This document shows positions 35,892-46,834 of a DNA stretch of 64,000 nt, piece by piece. The stretch comes from Acanthosepion pharaonis (taxonomy: Eukaryota > Mollusca > Cephalopoda > Sepiida > Sepiidae): positions 1,483,501 through 1,547,500 of the forward strand of contig CAHIKZ030002633.1 of NCBI GenBank assembly GCA_903632075.3. Reading direction: 5' to 3'. The notes under the pieces were generated by a model. It did no database searches. It was not told the DNA's origin and saw nothing but the letters and a program-made list of their open reading frames with translations. Positions within the stretch are counted from its first letter, which is position 1. Each line of letters opens with the position of its first letter. The translations under genes were made by a program, and so were the position numbers.

Positions 35892-37830
35892 TGTGTGTGA
35901 TTTAGACAATTTATCCATCGCACCTTGTACATCGGAAAGAAATATGAACGTTACAAACTTGGTACCTGCCACATACCATAATATCAGATTAGCTTCTGTT
36001 TATGACTGGTTGAAGGGATACTGAAAATACCTTGTCCAACCTAAGATCTGATTAATTTTCCAGGATTTTTAGGGTAGAACTTCTTGGTTGGACTAAGAAC
36101 TCTTCAGCTTCACCTCTTCACATATTTATACCCAAAAGAAAATCTGGAAAAGTAGTTTATTTCAAAGGCTTTACGTAGTTAAATTCATCATCATAGTAGT
36201 ATAGATAATTTACAATGTCTCACTAGCTCTCGTCATCAGTTGGAATAAATTTATGATATTATAAACCAATGTTATTCTTCATGGAGTATTTTTTAACTGA
36301 AATTTTTTTTTTTTTTTTTTTTTTTATGATAATCAGTTGTTATCACAAATAAAAACTTAAAGTAACCACCATGTCAATTGAATTGACTTCAGAAAAGTCT
36401 TTGTAATAGGTAACAGGCATGGGACAAATTTATTAAAAAAAAATTATCAGGGAAAAACATTTTTTTTTTTTTTTACACACAGTAAGATATTATCTTCAGT
36501 TTGTGCATTCTGTCTGAAACCATATTGGCGGGGGATATTTTATTCATTTAAAAAGAAAATATATTTGATAGCATGAATTTTTTTATTATAATATATATAT
36601 AGATATATTTAAGAAGCATTGTATTTTCTTTTTCTATTCATTAATATACTTCTTTTTAAAGCTCTTTAATCAGGGAAGTTGTATAAATTACAAATCTTGA
36701 TTGAAATTAGTTAAGCTAAATTCCGTAACAATTTCTTACGTTTGTGGTATTGTGGTCTTTAAATAATTGATTCTAAATAAGAGCCAAAATTAATTTGAAA
36801 GCAAATTTGATATTTGTGAAACAGTTGTGTGAAGTTGTAGAATCTGCATGCTTTATTTAAACATATGGCCCACATCAACTCTTTTGAGATTAGAAAAAAA
36901 ATACAACAGCACTCAAAGCAGAAAAGAATTTGGTTTATAAACTCTGCAAGTCTCTCTCTCTCAAATCTTTTTCACTACAAGCAACTTACTTCATTAAGTC
37001 ATGCTTGTTAACAAGAATATAAGAAAATCAGAATAGCTATTCAAATTGAGCCTAGTAAATTGATGTTTACTGAAGACAGAATTTCTATATTTATAATGCT
37101 TTCCTATGACTGACTTTTATTCTGTATTTGTCACTTCCTTTCTTTTCCTTCTCTGTAAACACATTTGGCAAACGCTTTGTTGGTCAGAGCATGTTCATGA
37201 GTTATATAAATACTGAAAACAAAAATGATTCCTCTCAAGCAAACTTAGAGCAAAGTCCATACAGCTAAGAACAGCTATAAAAGAAAATAATTAACATATG
37301 CTGAGAGTATATGTTGATCTGTGTGTGTGTGTGTTTAACTAGGAATGACATTTCAATATTTGATACTTACAAATGAAGAATATAGTGTAACTTACATGAG
37401 GCAGTTCACACTCCTTCCAGGTCTTTTGAACAGGAGCTTCCTATTCAGGATTTGGTCTCTGGTTCCTTCTAAAATCTTTTTCATTTTTTCACTCTCAGTA
37501 GCCCCTTGCATCTTTGTGGTATTATTGCTGATCAAAATCCTAAGTTGCTTATAAAATTGTGTAGCTCCTTTTTGAATGAATACTTTCCTTTTGTTCCAGC
37601 TACATGTTTACTAATCTTGACCTAGCCTGACTCAAGGTATTAATAATGGAACACACAGCAAAAATCACACTTATGAGGTATGACCAGCCTTCTAACCATC
37701 ACTATGACAGATACTTTAATATATGTATGTATAAGTATTTATTAAACCTTGATTAAGATGATACCTTTAAAAAAAAAGGCTAAGTTCATTAGTTATGAGA
37801 CAAGATTATCAACTGTTGCTGTTGTAGAAG
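35791..37830. other. Intronic sequence with poly-T/TG tract, otherwise unclassified
   Basis: 35856-35899 is a T run followed by TG repeats, and 36303-36325 is a T run. A weakly repetitive segment near 37450 resembles one near 21500. No gene recognised. Confidence 0.5.
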
Positions 37831-38205
37831 GCTTATGGCTATATCCTGTTGAAACACCGGTTCTCATACAATCACCAACATTAAGCAACATTGAGATTTG
37901 TCAGTACCTAGATGCATGACTGTTTGAGAATACCAGGTGCCGTAAACTTCAATGTACATGTGGTGTAATGGATAATGGCTCAGAATTGGAAATCGGAGAG
38001 CCAAGTTCCAATTCCAGTTGGATTTAAGTTCACTTGCTCACAAATACCCTTGGGAACAGTATGAATTCACCTATTCTCTCTCCAGCTATGGATTAATTAG
38101 TTGGACCTGTATCAGTAAATCATTATCTCTAAAAACATACCTATGATTTAAAACTGTTTACTGGCTTTAAATAACCTACAAAAGGTTAAGCTTTTAAATA
38201 AAAAA
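37831..38205 (+). mobile_element. Chimeric 5S-rRNA/tRNA-like SINE (copy B)
   Basis: 37831-37949 is 119 bases long and tracks 5S rRNA along its length: GTTGAAACACCGGTTCTCAT, CAATCACCAACATTAAGCAA, GTCAGTACCTAGATGCATGA and TTGAGAATACCAGGTGCCGT. It is followed at 37964 by a tRNA-like head (GTGGTGTAATGGATAATGGC, box B near AGTTCCAATTCC), then the body shared with copies A and D (CAAATACCCTTGGGAACAGT, CTCCAGCTATGGA) and the tail stem-loop GGCTTTAAATAACCTACAAA to AAGC (38163-38191). A 5S-plus-tRNA chimeric head is known for some vertebrate SINEs (AmnSINE1). The alternative is a SINE landing beside an older 5S-derived copy. Confidence 0.65.
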
Positions 38206-39134
38206 GATTAATCAAGAAAACAAAAATTAATCAAAAATTGTCATGGAAATCCACATCTACCAAAAGCTTCAAAATTTTCTTTGACATAATAGTTATTCTG
38301 AATAATTAAATACATTTACATTTCACTGATGCATAAAATGAGTTAACATATTCTTTTGAATGGAAATTTCATTCACAGGTGAGTCTTTCCAACTAAGAGT
38401 CAGAGCTACTATACAAATGGCACACTATTGCTTCTGATTTATTCATAAAGAGATTTGTCTTTATTAAGTCAGCTGAATGGAAGTTGAATTGGTTTGCTTT
38501 ATGTATTCTCAACACTTATTAAATAATTTAGGGTATTTCAATGAACCTGTGGATTGAAGTATCTGATATGATCTGCTTTTCTGAAATGTTTTTTATGACA
38601 TCTGGGCCAATGCCAAGAGACAAATAGGCAAGCAATCAGAATGTTTATATATCAGGAAGCAATCACCCTTTCTGTTTGTTTGATGTAGCTTGTAGCAGTT
38701 GACTTAATTCTATTTTAGATGAACTGCATGCATTTTCTTTCACTCTCTCTCCTTCCCTCTCTTTCTCAATTTGAGATGCTTTTCTCTTCTTCCTCCTTTA
38801 CAATTCTTGCCTATCAGATATTGATTGTATTTACACTGCTGCCTAATGCAGATGTCTAGCAATTGAAGCACTTGATATAAAAGTACAATGCATGCATGCA
38901 TGGAGTAGATAAAAGCATTTAATTCTTAAATAAAAGTATCTGATACAATTTTAACAAACATCCTTTCATATTGATTTCTAGTAAAATTAAAGTTGGTTCA
39001 AGCAAACAGTAATATCTTATGAAAAAGGTTGCTTGAGAAATGGGATGTTTATGAACTTATAATGTTGATTATGTTGTATCAGTATGTAATGAATCACATT
39101 TTTATCTGTCAAATTCTGCCACAATAAGTCATTG

Positions 39135-39212
<78 letters not shown>

Positions 39213-40404
39213 TTGACTGCTGCTTTTAATAATTTCTTCCCTACTTGCATTTCTACTTAGAACTTTTAATGGCCAACTGACTATATAAAATACAACTTGC
39301 AGTGGGCATTGTATATTATATTTGGATAGTATCCCCCCTGCCCCTCTTCAATCATCAAAAAATAAGTTAGCTAGCTTGCTTTGTATGAATATATTTGTCT
39401 TCATTTATACATGAGTTTCATATCTACTGGAAACATTGTTAACTTGACTATCAGATAGGGTTTAGTAAGTTTGAATTTTCAACATTTTACTATCTGGAAG
39501 ATATATATGTTGTGATTTCTATGGCCTTCAGTCACTCTACTCTTATCTAGTTAATGGCTCATATCTCAATTGTAACAAGTTTGACACTGTATTTAAATTT
39601 ATGTATAAGAGTACATTAGTTTCAAAACTAGTTTACCATTTTTTTATATGCTCACCTCCAATGTCAAGGAATTAGTTTCTAACTTTATTGATTGATCCAG
39701 TACATATGCAACTTTATCTGGAAATTCTTTGCTTGAAATATTGGTTGAATTATTAAAAACAATGATTTGTGTTTAGTTTATCAAATGCAAACTCCAAGTA
39801 TAAAATTAAATGAACCAATACCTCCAAGGCTTTATCTTCATCATTCAGTCTTTCTTTTAAATTTTGTTTACAAAATCGATTGTTTTTAATTCATTCTTAC
39901 ATGTCTTTATTCTAAATATCTGAACTTTTTACCAATCACTGACTTCTTTTTAATGAGTATGTGATCCATTATTTAGGTTTGATTGTAACATAGACAAAGT
40001 AAAATTGTTTTACAGATTTACAAACGCTTAATTATTTACAAAATCACAAAAGTGGAATACCTTTTTGAGGATTATTAAATTACAAGTTTCTCTTTTAATG
40101 ATTTAATTATGGCTAATTAACTTCATCTCTATCAGAGATTGAAGTATTTTTTTTTTTTTTTTTTTTATTTAGGGAACACCGATCATACACTGGAATATTT
40201 TCTTTGTTTTATTGCAACATTTTGTCTTCAAATCTAATATTCTAAGGGAATGATGATCTGATTGAAATTGTATTATGCTCTTACATTATCTTATGACATA
40301 TTGCTAAGATTTGAATTGGAAAATATGGTCACGGTTTCAAATCCTGATATTGATCTGTCACCATTGTATAATGGTCCTTCATGTTGTGTGTTAAGTATCA
40401 CTAT

Positions 40405-40438
<34 letters not shown>

Positions 40439-40888
40439 TGTGAAATGAAAAATTGAAAAGTTCTTAACTCTACTAATTTCCCAAAATGATCATATCTCAG
40501 AATTTTTTCTCCTTTTTAAATCCCTTTTTATTTAGTCAGGCCAGAAATTCTTTCAGCATTCATGTGTGTGTGTGTGTGTGTGTGTATACTATTGGCATAT
40601 TACCTTCTTAATAGAAGTTTTGTGGTTATAGTATCTTTGTTTCCAAAGCCTTTTGGTAGCATGATTGTGGGACTATTGGGTTCATCTCTAGTTTTCAGTT
40701 AACCTGATAAAATATTAGTAATGAAACATTTTCCCCTCAGAAGGACCATAAAAATAAAGACTATAATCACAAATCTTTTACAAGATGATGATATGTCAGT
40801 TCTGCAGTGTTCTATATATTTGGGGAAATTGAAAAACTAACACAGGGAAACACCAGAGGTGAAATGAAAAAGTTTAAAGAACAATATA
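38206..40888. other. Intronic sequence, mostly unclassified
   Basis: Contains (CA)n(TA)n at 39135-39208, (TG)n at about 40564-40586 and T runs at 40146-40166 and 40408-40437. No gene recognised. Confidence 0.55.
39135..39208. repeat. (CA)n(TA)n microsatellite
   Basis: CA run passing into a TA run of about 48 bases. Confidence 0.95.
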
Positions 40889-41149
40889 CACAATGATTGA
40901 AAAGTAACTCCCTATTTTATGTATGAGTGACCAGCCAGAAGTCCTGACTTAACACCCTGTGACCTTTTTTCTTTGGGGTTGGTTACAGAAGAAAGTCTAC
41001 CAAACCAAGAATTTGGAAGAACTTGAAGGGTGAATACAATAAGTTATGTCTTCCATGCCACAAGAGTTCCTAGTAAAATCAGTTGATGCAATTCCTGGAA
41101 TAAATAAATTATAAGTATTTTAAAATGGAGTTAATTTTCAATCATCCTG
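40889..41149. mobile_element. 261-bp mini-mariner with C-terminal transposase fragment
   Basis: The inverted termini read CACAATGATTGAAAAGTAAC on the left and, from the opposite strand, CAGGATGATTGAAAATTAAC on the right; each is flanked by TA (40887-40888 and 41150-41151), the mariner/Tc1 target duplication. Inside, plus-strand frames give EVLT-HPVTFF-LWGWLQKKV, YQTKNLEELKG and MSSMPQEFLVKSVDAIPG, the end of a mariner-like transposase (usual RSPDLTPCDFFLWG). It is an internally deleted, non-autonomous copy. Confidence 0.75.
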
Positions 41150-42275
41150 TAGTTATGCATGCAAATGTTATGTCCAGAAGGGAAAGAAGTTATGCTTTTA
41201 AAATTCTCTCAGAGGGACAGACTAATGAAAAGTTTATATTATTCTCTAAATGTAGGTATGAGAATAAATACCTGTTATACTAGCAGCACCCAGGTTGAGT
41301 GTTTATGGACTCTTCCTCTTTTTTATTTTTTATTTTTTCATGTCATAAAAATCCAACCTGGAACAGTATATGATATGTTTGGTAGTTGTGCTTATTATTC
41401 TTGTGACTTATTTGTTTTTATTAATCATTTAATATTTTGTATTTATACCTAATGTACATGAAAAGAAGTTTATCATACATAACTCTGTTGTTATCAGTTA
41501 TTTATTAGTATTGTATGCATGCATATAGTACCTTTCATTTTTTATCCGATTTAAGTATAAATTGGCACTGCTGCATAGGATCAAACATGTGTGTGTTAAC
41601 ATTGTTTGGTTAATATTAATTTGTGAAAATATTAACTTGCATAATAAACTGACCTTGTCTATAGATTTACATTGTGTTTTATATGTGAGGGTACACAAGT
41701 GTTTCCTCTTTATGTACCTGTTAACATTTTTTGTAATCAAGAGAGAGAAGAGTTTTCAATTCTGCATTCAGAACTTAAGGTTTTGAAATTCTCCATATTT
41801 TTTATTGAATATACTCAATTAAAATTGTGCAATAATGTGATTTATTTTTATTAAATTCAAAGCCAATTCACATCACTTTTGTATTTCAGAATAGAAATGT
41901 TATAACATCTGAATTGTCATTTAAATTTTGTCATTGCAATTTTGGGTAAGAAAGAAAAATGGACTTCATTTTAATTTTCAAAACCTGCTTTTTCTATTAA
42001 GAGTAAAGTAAATCTGAGGAGAGAAACCTATATAAGATGGTATCATTTGGGAATTAAAGATTTTTTTTTCAGCTCTTTTTCTACTATTTGAGCCAGACCT
42101 GCTTTTTACTAACTCTCAAGATATATGATACTTGATGTTTGATTTAACAAATATCAGATGTTGCAGACTACAAAAACATCTATAAAAAAAAAAAAAAAAA
42201 AAAAGAAAAAATTGAGAAAGGAGCATTTTAAAAGCATGAAGGACTTTTACTGTAAAATAAATCTGAATAAACAAG

Positions 42276-42312
<37 letters not shown>

Positions 42313-43573
42313 TAACAAATATTTTTATACAAATATGTAGTTTGTCACCTTTTCTTTTTAAATTAGGCTTTAAACGATAACCCAAATCTCAGTTACTGCA
42401 ATGTAAAGGAGTGGGTGGTTGCAGTAATGGTGGTGGTTGGTTGATTAACATGGAGTACGTGCTTCAAATCGTGAGATGAAAAAAGAATTAAAATCTGGAA
42501 CAGCAGCTGTTTTAAGAATGGCTTAACATGGTGTATTGGAGTTGTTAGGCATTATTAAAACCTAATTCTGAGAGAGGATACATGTTTGTAGAAATAAGAC
42601 TTGGTTCTTAAGTTAATGATAATACTTTGCAAAAAGCTCTTTTGCAATAGCCACTCGAAATTGGCTTTTGTAATATTTTTGGGTTAAAATGTTTGTTCAA
42701 TTCCATAAGTAAAAATAATTTATTTATCATGTATATATTTAACATTTTGTTATGTTTTCTACCACCTTTCAGTTTCATAATTCTATCCTATCAGCTTTTA
42801 CTATTTTCAACAAACTGTTAGGTATGAATTTTTCAGCCCTCATGAAAGTTAAAACTATTTCTATTAAGAGAATTCTGTAAAGACTCATAAATAATATGAA
42901 AGTTCAATATCTTATAAATTTATGTATGGATGTTTGGAAAATTTCCCATCTGAATTATAATAGTTTTTGCTTGGTCATAAAATAAAGTGGCATAATTTCT
43001 TTTAGTTTGCCTTCTATTGTTCTAATTGGTACTAGTACCTGTTTGTATCTTCAGCAAATAAAACTATAGTACAGGATTCCCTTACATTTTTAAACTTCTT
43101 TCACTGAACACTTTTGGTGTGGTTAGTGGTGGTTCATTTCGCTTGACCCACAATCTCTTGCATTCCCTTTATTGTTAGTCACTACACCCCTCATTTATTT
43201 TGATGTTACACCTGAAAGTAACTGAAATAACCAAAATTGTGCAAAGGATCTTTCACTGTCTGAATTTAACAAGTTGCACTATCTTCTGTTTTGTATAACA
43301 TTGATTATTCTCAAGTATGTTTTTGAGCTGACTATTATCAGCTTAAACTGATTTACTTAACAGGTGTATAAGTTAGCAAGAAATGTTTAACACAATTTTG
43401 CAAACCATTTTTGACATGTTTGATTATTCACAGTAACTTCTCCAACTGCATAATTTTTTTTAAGTTACTGTTAAAATTAATAAGTATATTCTAAAGATGT
43501 TGCTAATTTTTTTTTCCTCCTTTTTAATATTATACAGCAATTTTGACAATTTAAAAAGAAAAGAAAGCTGATC

Positions 43574-43604
<31 letters not shown>

Positions 43605-44441
43605 GACCAAAATGAAATTAAAACAAGATCCACTTAAATGAAAAAGTAATTTTTTAGTTAGTTCAATATTTTCTTTATTCCTAAAATATTATTTAATTTT
43701 ATAACTCCTTTGTTGTTGAATTAAATTTCAGTCCTCAGTTTGGATTTTGTTGGTCCTATCACCCTGAGATCATTGGCATGTCTTATTACACTTTATTTTT
43801 CTTTTTGACAACTCCAGAAGAGGGAGTGGTAATTGACAGGGCCTATCACCTATAAGTATTGTCAAAAGTAGTAAGAGTCATACATAATACCAGTACCAGA
43901 GAAGAATCCCTGAGGTGAATAATCTTTCTCGTCAGTTAATGTGGTATATTGCCTGTGTGTATCATGTATGAAATGAATACCAGCAGACTCACCTTCTGAT
44001 ATTTCAATTTGGTTCACTAACTTAGTTTTCCCTGCTGATAACCCTTTATATCTCACTTCTGTTTCTATTACAAACACACCCTTATTTTATTTTTTTTTGT
44101 ATACGTTATATAAACACACACACACAATACCCATCTAAGCTGATTTAACAGTTAACCATTATGTATTGAAAAAGGGCATCTACTCGGGTAAGTACTGGGT
44201 TCAGTTTCCTGTGGAATTAAATATATGCCATGTTACTTACACATTGTGCAACTTTTAAGTGTATATGGTCACTTCATACCAAAAGCATAAAAATAAAGAT
44301 ATTTCTCATATCCTTCTGAAAATAACATTACTTCCTATCATACATTTACCTTTAAAAGACAGTCTGTCTTACCTGTAATATAACCATTTGTTTTCTTGCT
44401 AAATGTGAAATTTTGCAAATTCTAATTTTTTATTTTTGTAG
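41150..44441. other. Intronic sequence up to exon 2
   Basis: A runs at 42183-42203 and 42280-42306 and a 28-nt T run at 43577-43604. The minus-strand open frame 43862-44077 (71 codons) has unusually protein-like composition (IETEVRYKGLSAGKTKLVNQ) but no domain I recognise. Confidence 0.5.
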
Positions 44442-44550
44442 GATGAAATTGGTGCATTCCTGATAGACAGAGATCCGACATATTTTGGTCCAATTTTAAA
44501 TTATCTACGGCATGGAAAGTTAGTAATTAATAAAGATTTAGCTGAAGAAG
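44442..44550 (+). CDS. KCTD5: KCTD5-type Cullin-3 adaptor, coding exon 2
   Basis: Encodes residues 68-103 plus the first base of codon 104. The translation DEIGAFLIDRDPTYFGPILN, YLRHGKLVINKDLAEE is nearly identical to the corresponding part of animal KCTD5/KCTD2/KCTD17 and completes the central BTB/T1 core; RDPTYFGPILNYLRHGKL is the diagnostic BTB segment of the KCTD family. In KCTD5 homologues the next residues are GVLEEAEFYN. The acceptor is TTTTTGTAG (44433-44441) and the donor GTAAG (44551), in phase 1, so the next exon should start with the rest of a glycine codon. I searched the remaining 19 kb for it and did not find it, so the second intron is longer than the window allows. Confidence 0.96.
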
Positions 44551-44553
44551 GTA

Positions 44554-44555
<2 letters not shown>

Positions 44556-44584
<29 letters not shown>
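44556..44584 (+). promoter_or_regulatory. U tract directly after the exon-2 splice donor
   Basis: 29 consecutive T residues starting with the sixth intron base. U-rich tracts just downstream of a 5' splice site are known binding sites for TIA-1-type proteins, which stabilise U1 snRNP on weak donors. The sequence is seen; the regulatory role is inference. Confidence 0.4.
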
Positions 44585-45550
44585 CCATATGGCCATCCTT
44601 GTCTTTTCACACCATTTTTATAATTGCACTTCCTGTTCATCAGTGTCTATAAAAGGTCTATTTTTCATAGAAATAGAATTTTTATTATTAAATCAAGAGT
44701 TCTGATTCAAAAATATAAAGTAATATTTGTCACAACACCATTAATGATATTTTGGGAAATTCAATTTATTTGTTCCATCTTGAGCAGATTTACTTTCTAC
44801 TTGGAATAAAACACTTAATGTTCAGTTCAACTAATGAGGCGTTTTTTAATGAAAAGTATATTTATTTTAATCAGTTGTCTTCTGCTAAAATAAATAATGC
44901 AGCTCTTCAGTGTTAGTAATCAAATGTTTTTGTGCTCGGATGTTTTGTAGGTTATGAAATCTAAACTGAATAAGCTTACCATTTAAAACATTCCCTCTTT
45001 AAGGATCTAGACAAATATCCTTATCCTTTATCACACTTCAACTAATGCATTTTTTTTTCCTCTATTTATTTAGTGCAAGAAGGGAGAAAATAACTTTTAT
45101 ACACATGGGTCAAAGTTAAAGATTGCATTGACACATTGTGATAAAAACTTAATGGTACCAGCTTGAATGGGCTGTGGATAAAAATGCATTTACAGACAAT
45201 ATTCATTCTTTTAGCTGTCCATTTAAAATGGTTTGGAATTTTAAATTAAAAAAAAAAAAAAGTGGGGGCAATGAAATCAACTATTTACAATGGAAAATTT
45301 TCTCTTATCTTTAGAGTTTTTTTTATTCTGCTAAATATTGTTGGATAGATAGAAAATGATTTCAATTTACTTTCATCTCATTCTGAAGATTTTTGGATGA
45401 ACAGTTTGGCCAGTTACTTTTGCAAGATCCTCATGCAATCATATTGTTCTATATCTCTCTCTATGCATGCATCTTTAATTGAAAATGGTTGACAAAGAAG
45501 ATTTAATTAATCTTTAATGAGTTTCTCCAGCAATCTAACATTTTTCTATA
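44585..45550. other. Intronic sequence, nothing recognised
   Basis: AT-rich; a short open frame at 44624-44809 has no recognisable domain. Confidence 0.55.
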
Positions 45551-46220
45551 TTTCAGGTGTTAAAGAATATAGGAATTCTCCATAGTTATAATTGTTTCAG
45601 GAACTTTTGGCTACTTCTAGCCATTATCAAGGATGTGTTTTTTGGATGATGAAATTCTTTGTGGCTGCTACATAATAATTTTACAGTGTGGAGTTCAAGC
45701 AATTTGTGTGATTCTTGGTGGTCACATGCTACACACGGCCAGTTGACTGAAGCAAGACTTCTATTTTTAGAATACTTTTAACACACGGTCTCCTCTGCTA
45801 AATAGTTGGAGAATAAAGTTTAATAAGCAGAGCCTTCCTAATGACAAGCTGTGTACGACCATGTGACCTGAAAAGGATCCTTGTATTATCAACAAGAATT
45901 TTCCTTAAAGGTTCTTGGAAGTTATGAGTTAATAATTGTTTATTAATGACACTTTGCATGTAAGACATTTGTTGGTGAGGTAGTGGTGTGTTCAATATAG
46001 GTCATTGGTTTTTGACAAGTAACATAGTCTTGTACAAGGCAATAGAATTGGTAAGAAGCACACAAACTGCTTGAACTTCACATTTAAAAATTACTATGTG
46101 GCAGTCACACACAGAATTTCACCATCCAAATCACATCCTTGATAATGGTTAGAGAAGTAGCCGAAAGCACTTGGAACAATTATAATTATGGACAATTCCT
46201 ATATTCTTTAACTCCTGAAA
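45551..46220 (-). mobile_element. Penelope-like element remnant: GIY-YIG fragment between inverted repeats
   Basis: The left arm (45551-45675) and right arm (46093-46220) are inverted repeats of about 125 bp, with long matching blocks such as TTAAAGAATATAGGAATT and CATTATCAAGGATGTG. The right arm holds a hammerhead-like core on the plus strand (TTGATAA, stem GGTTA/TAGCC, then GAAA, 46139-46166); the left arm holds the same on the minus strand. Between them, on the minus strand at 45798-45995, the translation ends RTQLVIRKALLIKLYSPTI, resembling the C-terminal part of the GIY-YIG endonuclease domain found at the end of Penelope-like proteins (R-EALLI...PS-N). No reverse transcriptase remains. 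Confidence 0.6.
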
Positions 46221-46427
46221 AACAGAAAAATGCTGTAAAAATTCAATAAAGATTAATGAAATCTTATCAGCTGTTTTCAAGGAAAGATGAATGAAAGAAA
46301 GGTTGCTGCCCAAATACACATCATAATACACATACACACACACCATTCTTACTGCTCATCCCACAAGTGAATTTGCCAAACACTATCAAGATTTTGAAAT
46401 TGACTCTAGAGCGTCAGTATTATACTT

Positions 46428-46834
46428 CATGGTGCCCCACAAAAAACCCAGGAAATTTGGTACAGTTTATTTAATTGTTCGAATTTTTGTTACAGTTATT
46501 TGAAACAAAAAGCAAAGGATAGAAATTTAGTAGCTTAAAATAGAACAAACACACAAATGTTAGATGTCCTGTTCAAACTAAAGAACTCTAGCAAAATCTC
46601 TTGGCATTTTTTCAGTTCCCAAGTTGGATATTCTTTCTTAAAGAGAACAATCACTGCACATTGAAAACTTGATAACTGCAGCATCGTGAAACAATAGTTA
46701 AAAAAAAAAAAAAATTGTTAGTTAATTTTTTTTTTTTTTTTTATTTAGTTCATTGACATAGTTAAATGTATAGTTAATTCTTTTTTCATCATATAGTAAA
46801 TATAAAATGTCCTGTTTTTTTGTGGGGCACCCTG
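46428..46834. mobile_element. 407-bp mariner/Tc1-type MITE
   Basis: The termini are inverted: left GGTGCCCCACAAAAAACCCA (46431), right, read on the opposite strand, CAGGGTGCCCCACAAAAAAA ending at 46834. The right flank is TA, as expected for mariner/Tc1 insertion; the left TA is mutated to TT. No coding sequence. Confidence 0.7.

Larger units (their letters stand above)
12809..44441 (+). other. KCTD5: KCTD5 intron 1 (31.6 kb, phase 0)
   Basis: It begins GTAAGT and ends TTTTTTATTTTTGTAG, both good splice consensus, and joins Lys67 to Asp68 in frame. It is packed with decayed mobile elements in both orientations, microsatellites and long T runs. I see no nested gene with intact coding sequence. 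Confidence 0.9.

Noticed and set aside
37831..37949. Functional 5S rRNA gene
   Set aside because: The length is right but conserved positions are altered and it is joined to a SINE; there is no T-run terminator immediately after it.
45557..45600. TTTCAG followed by GTGTTAAAG, a possible KCTD5 exon 3 starting with G/VL
   Set aside because: The translation leaves the KCTD5 pattern after two residues and the sequence is the inverted arm of a repeat (matched at 46093-46220).
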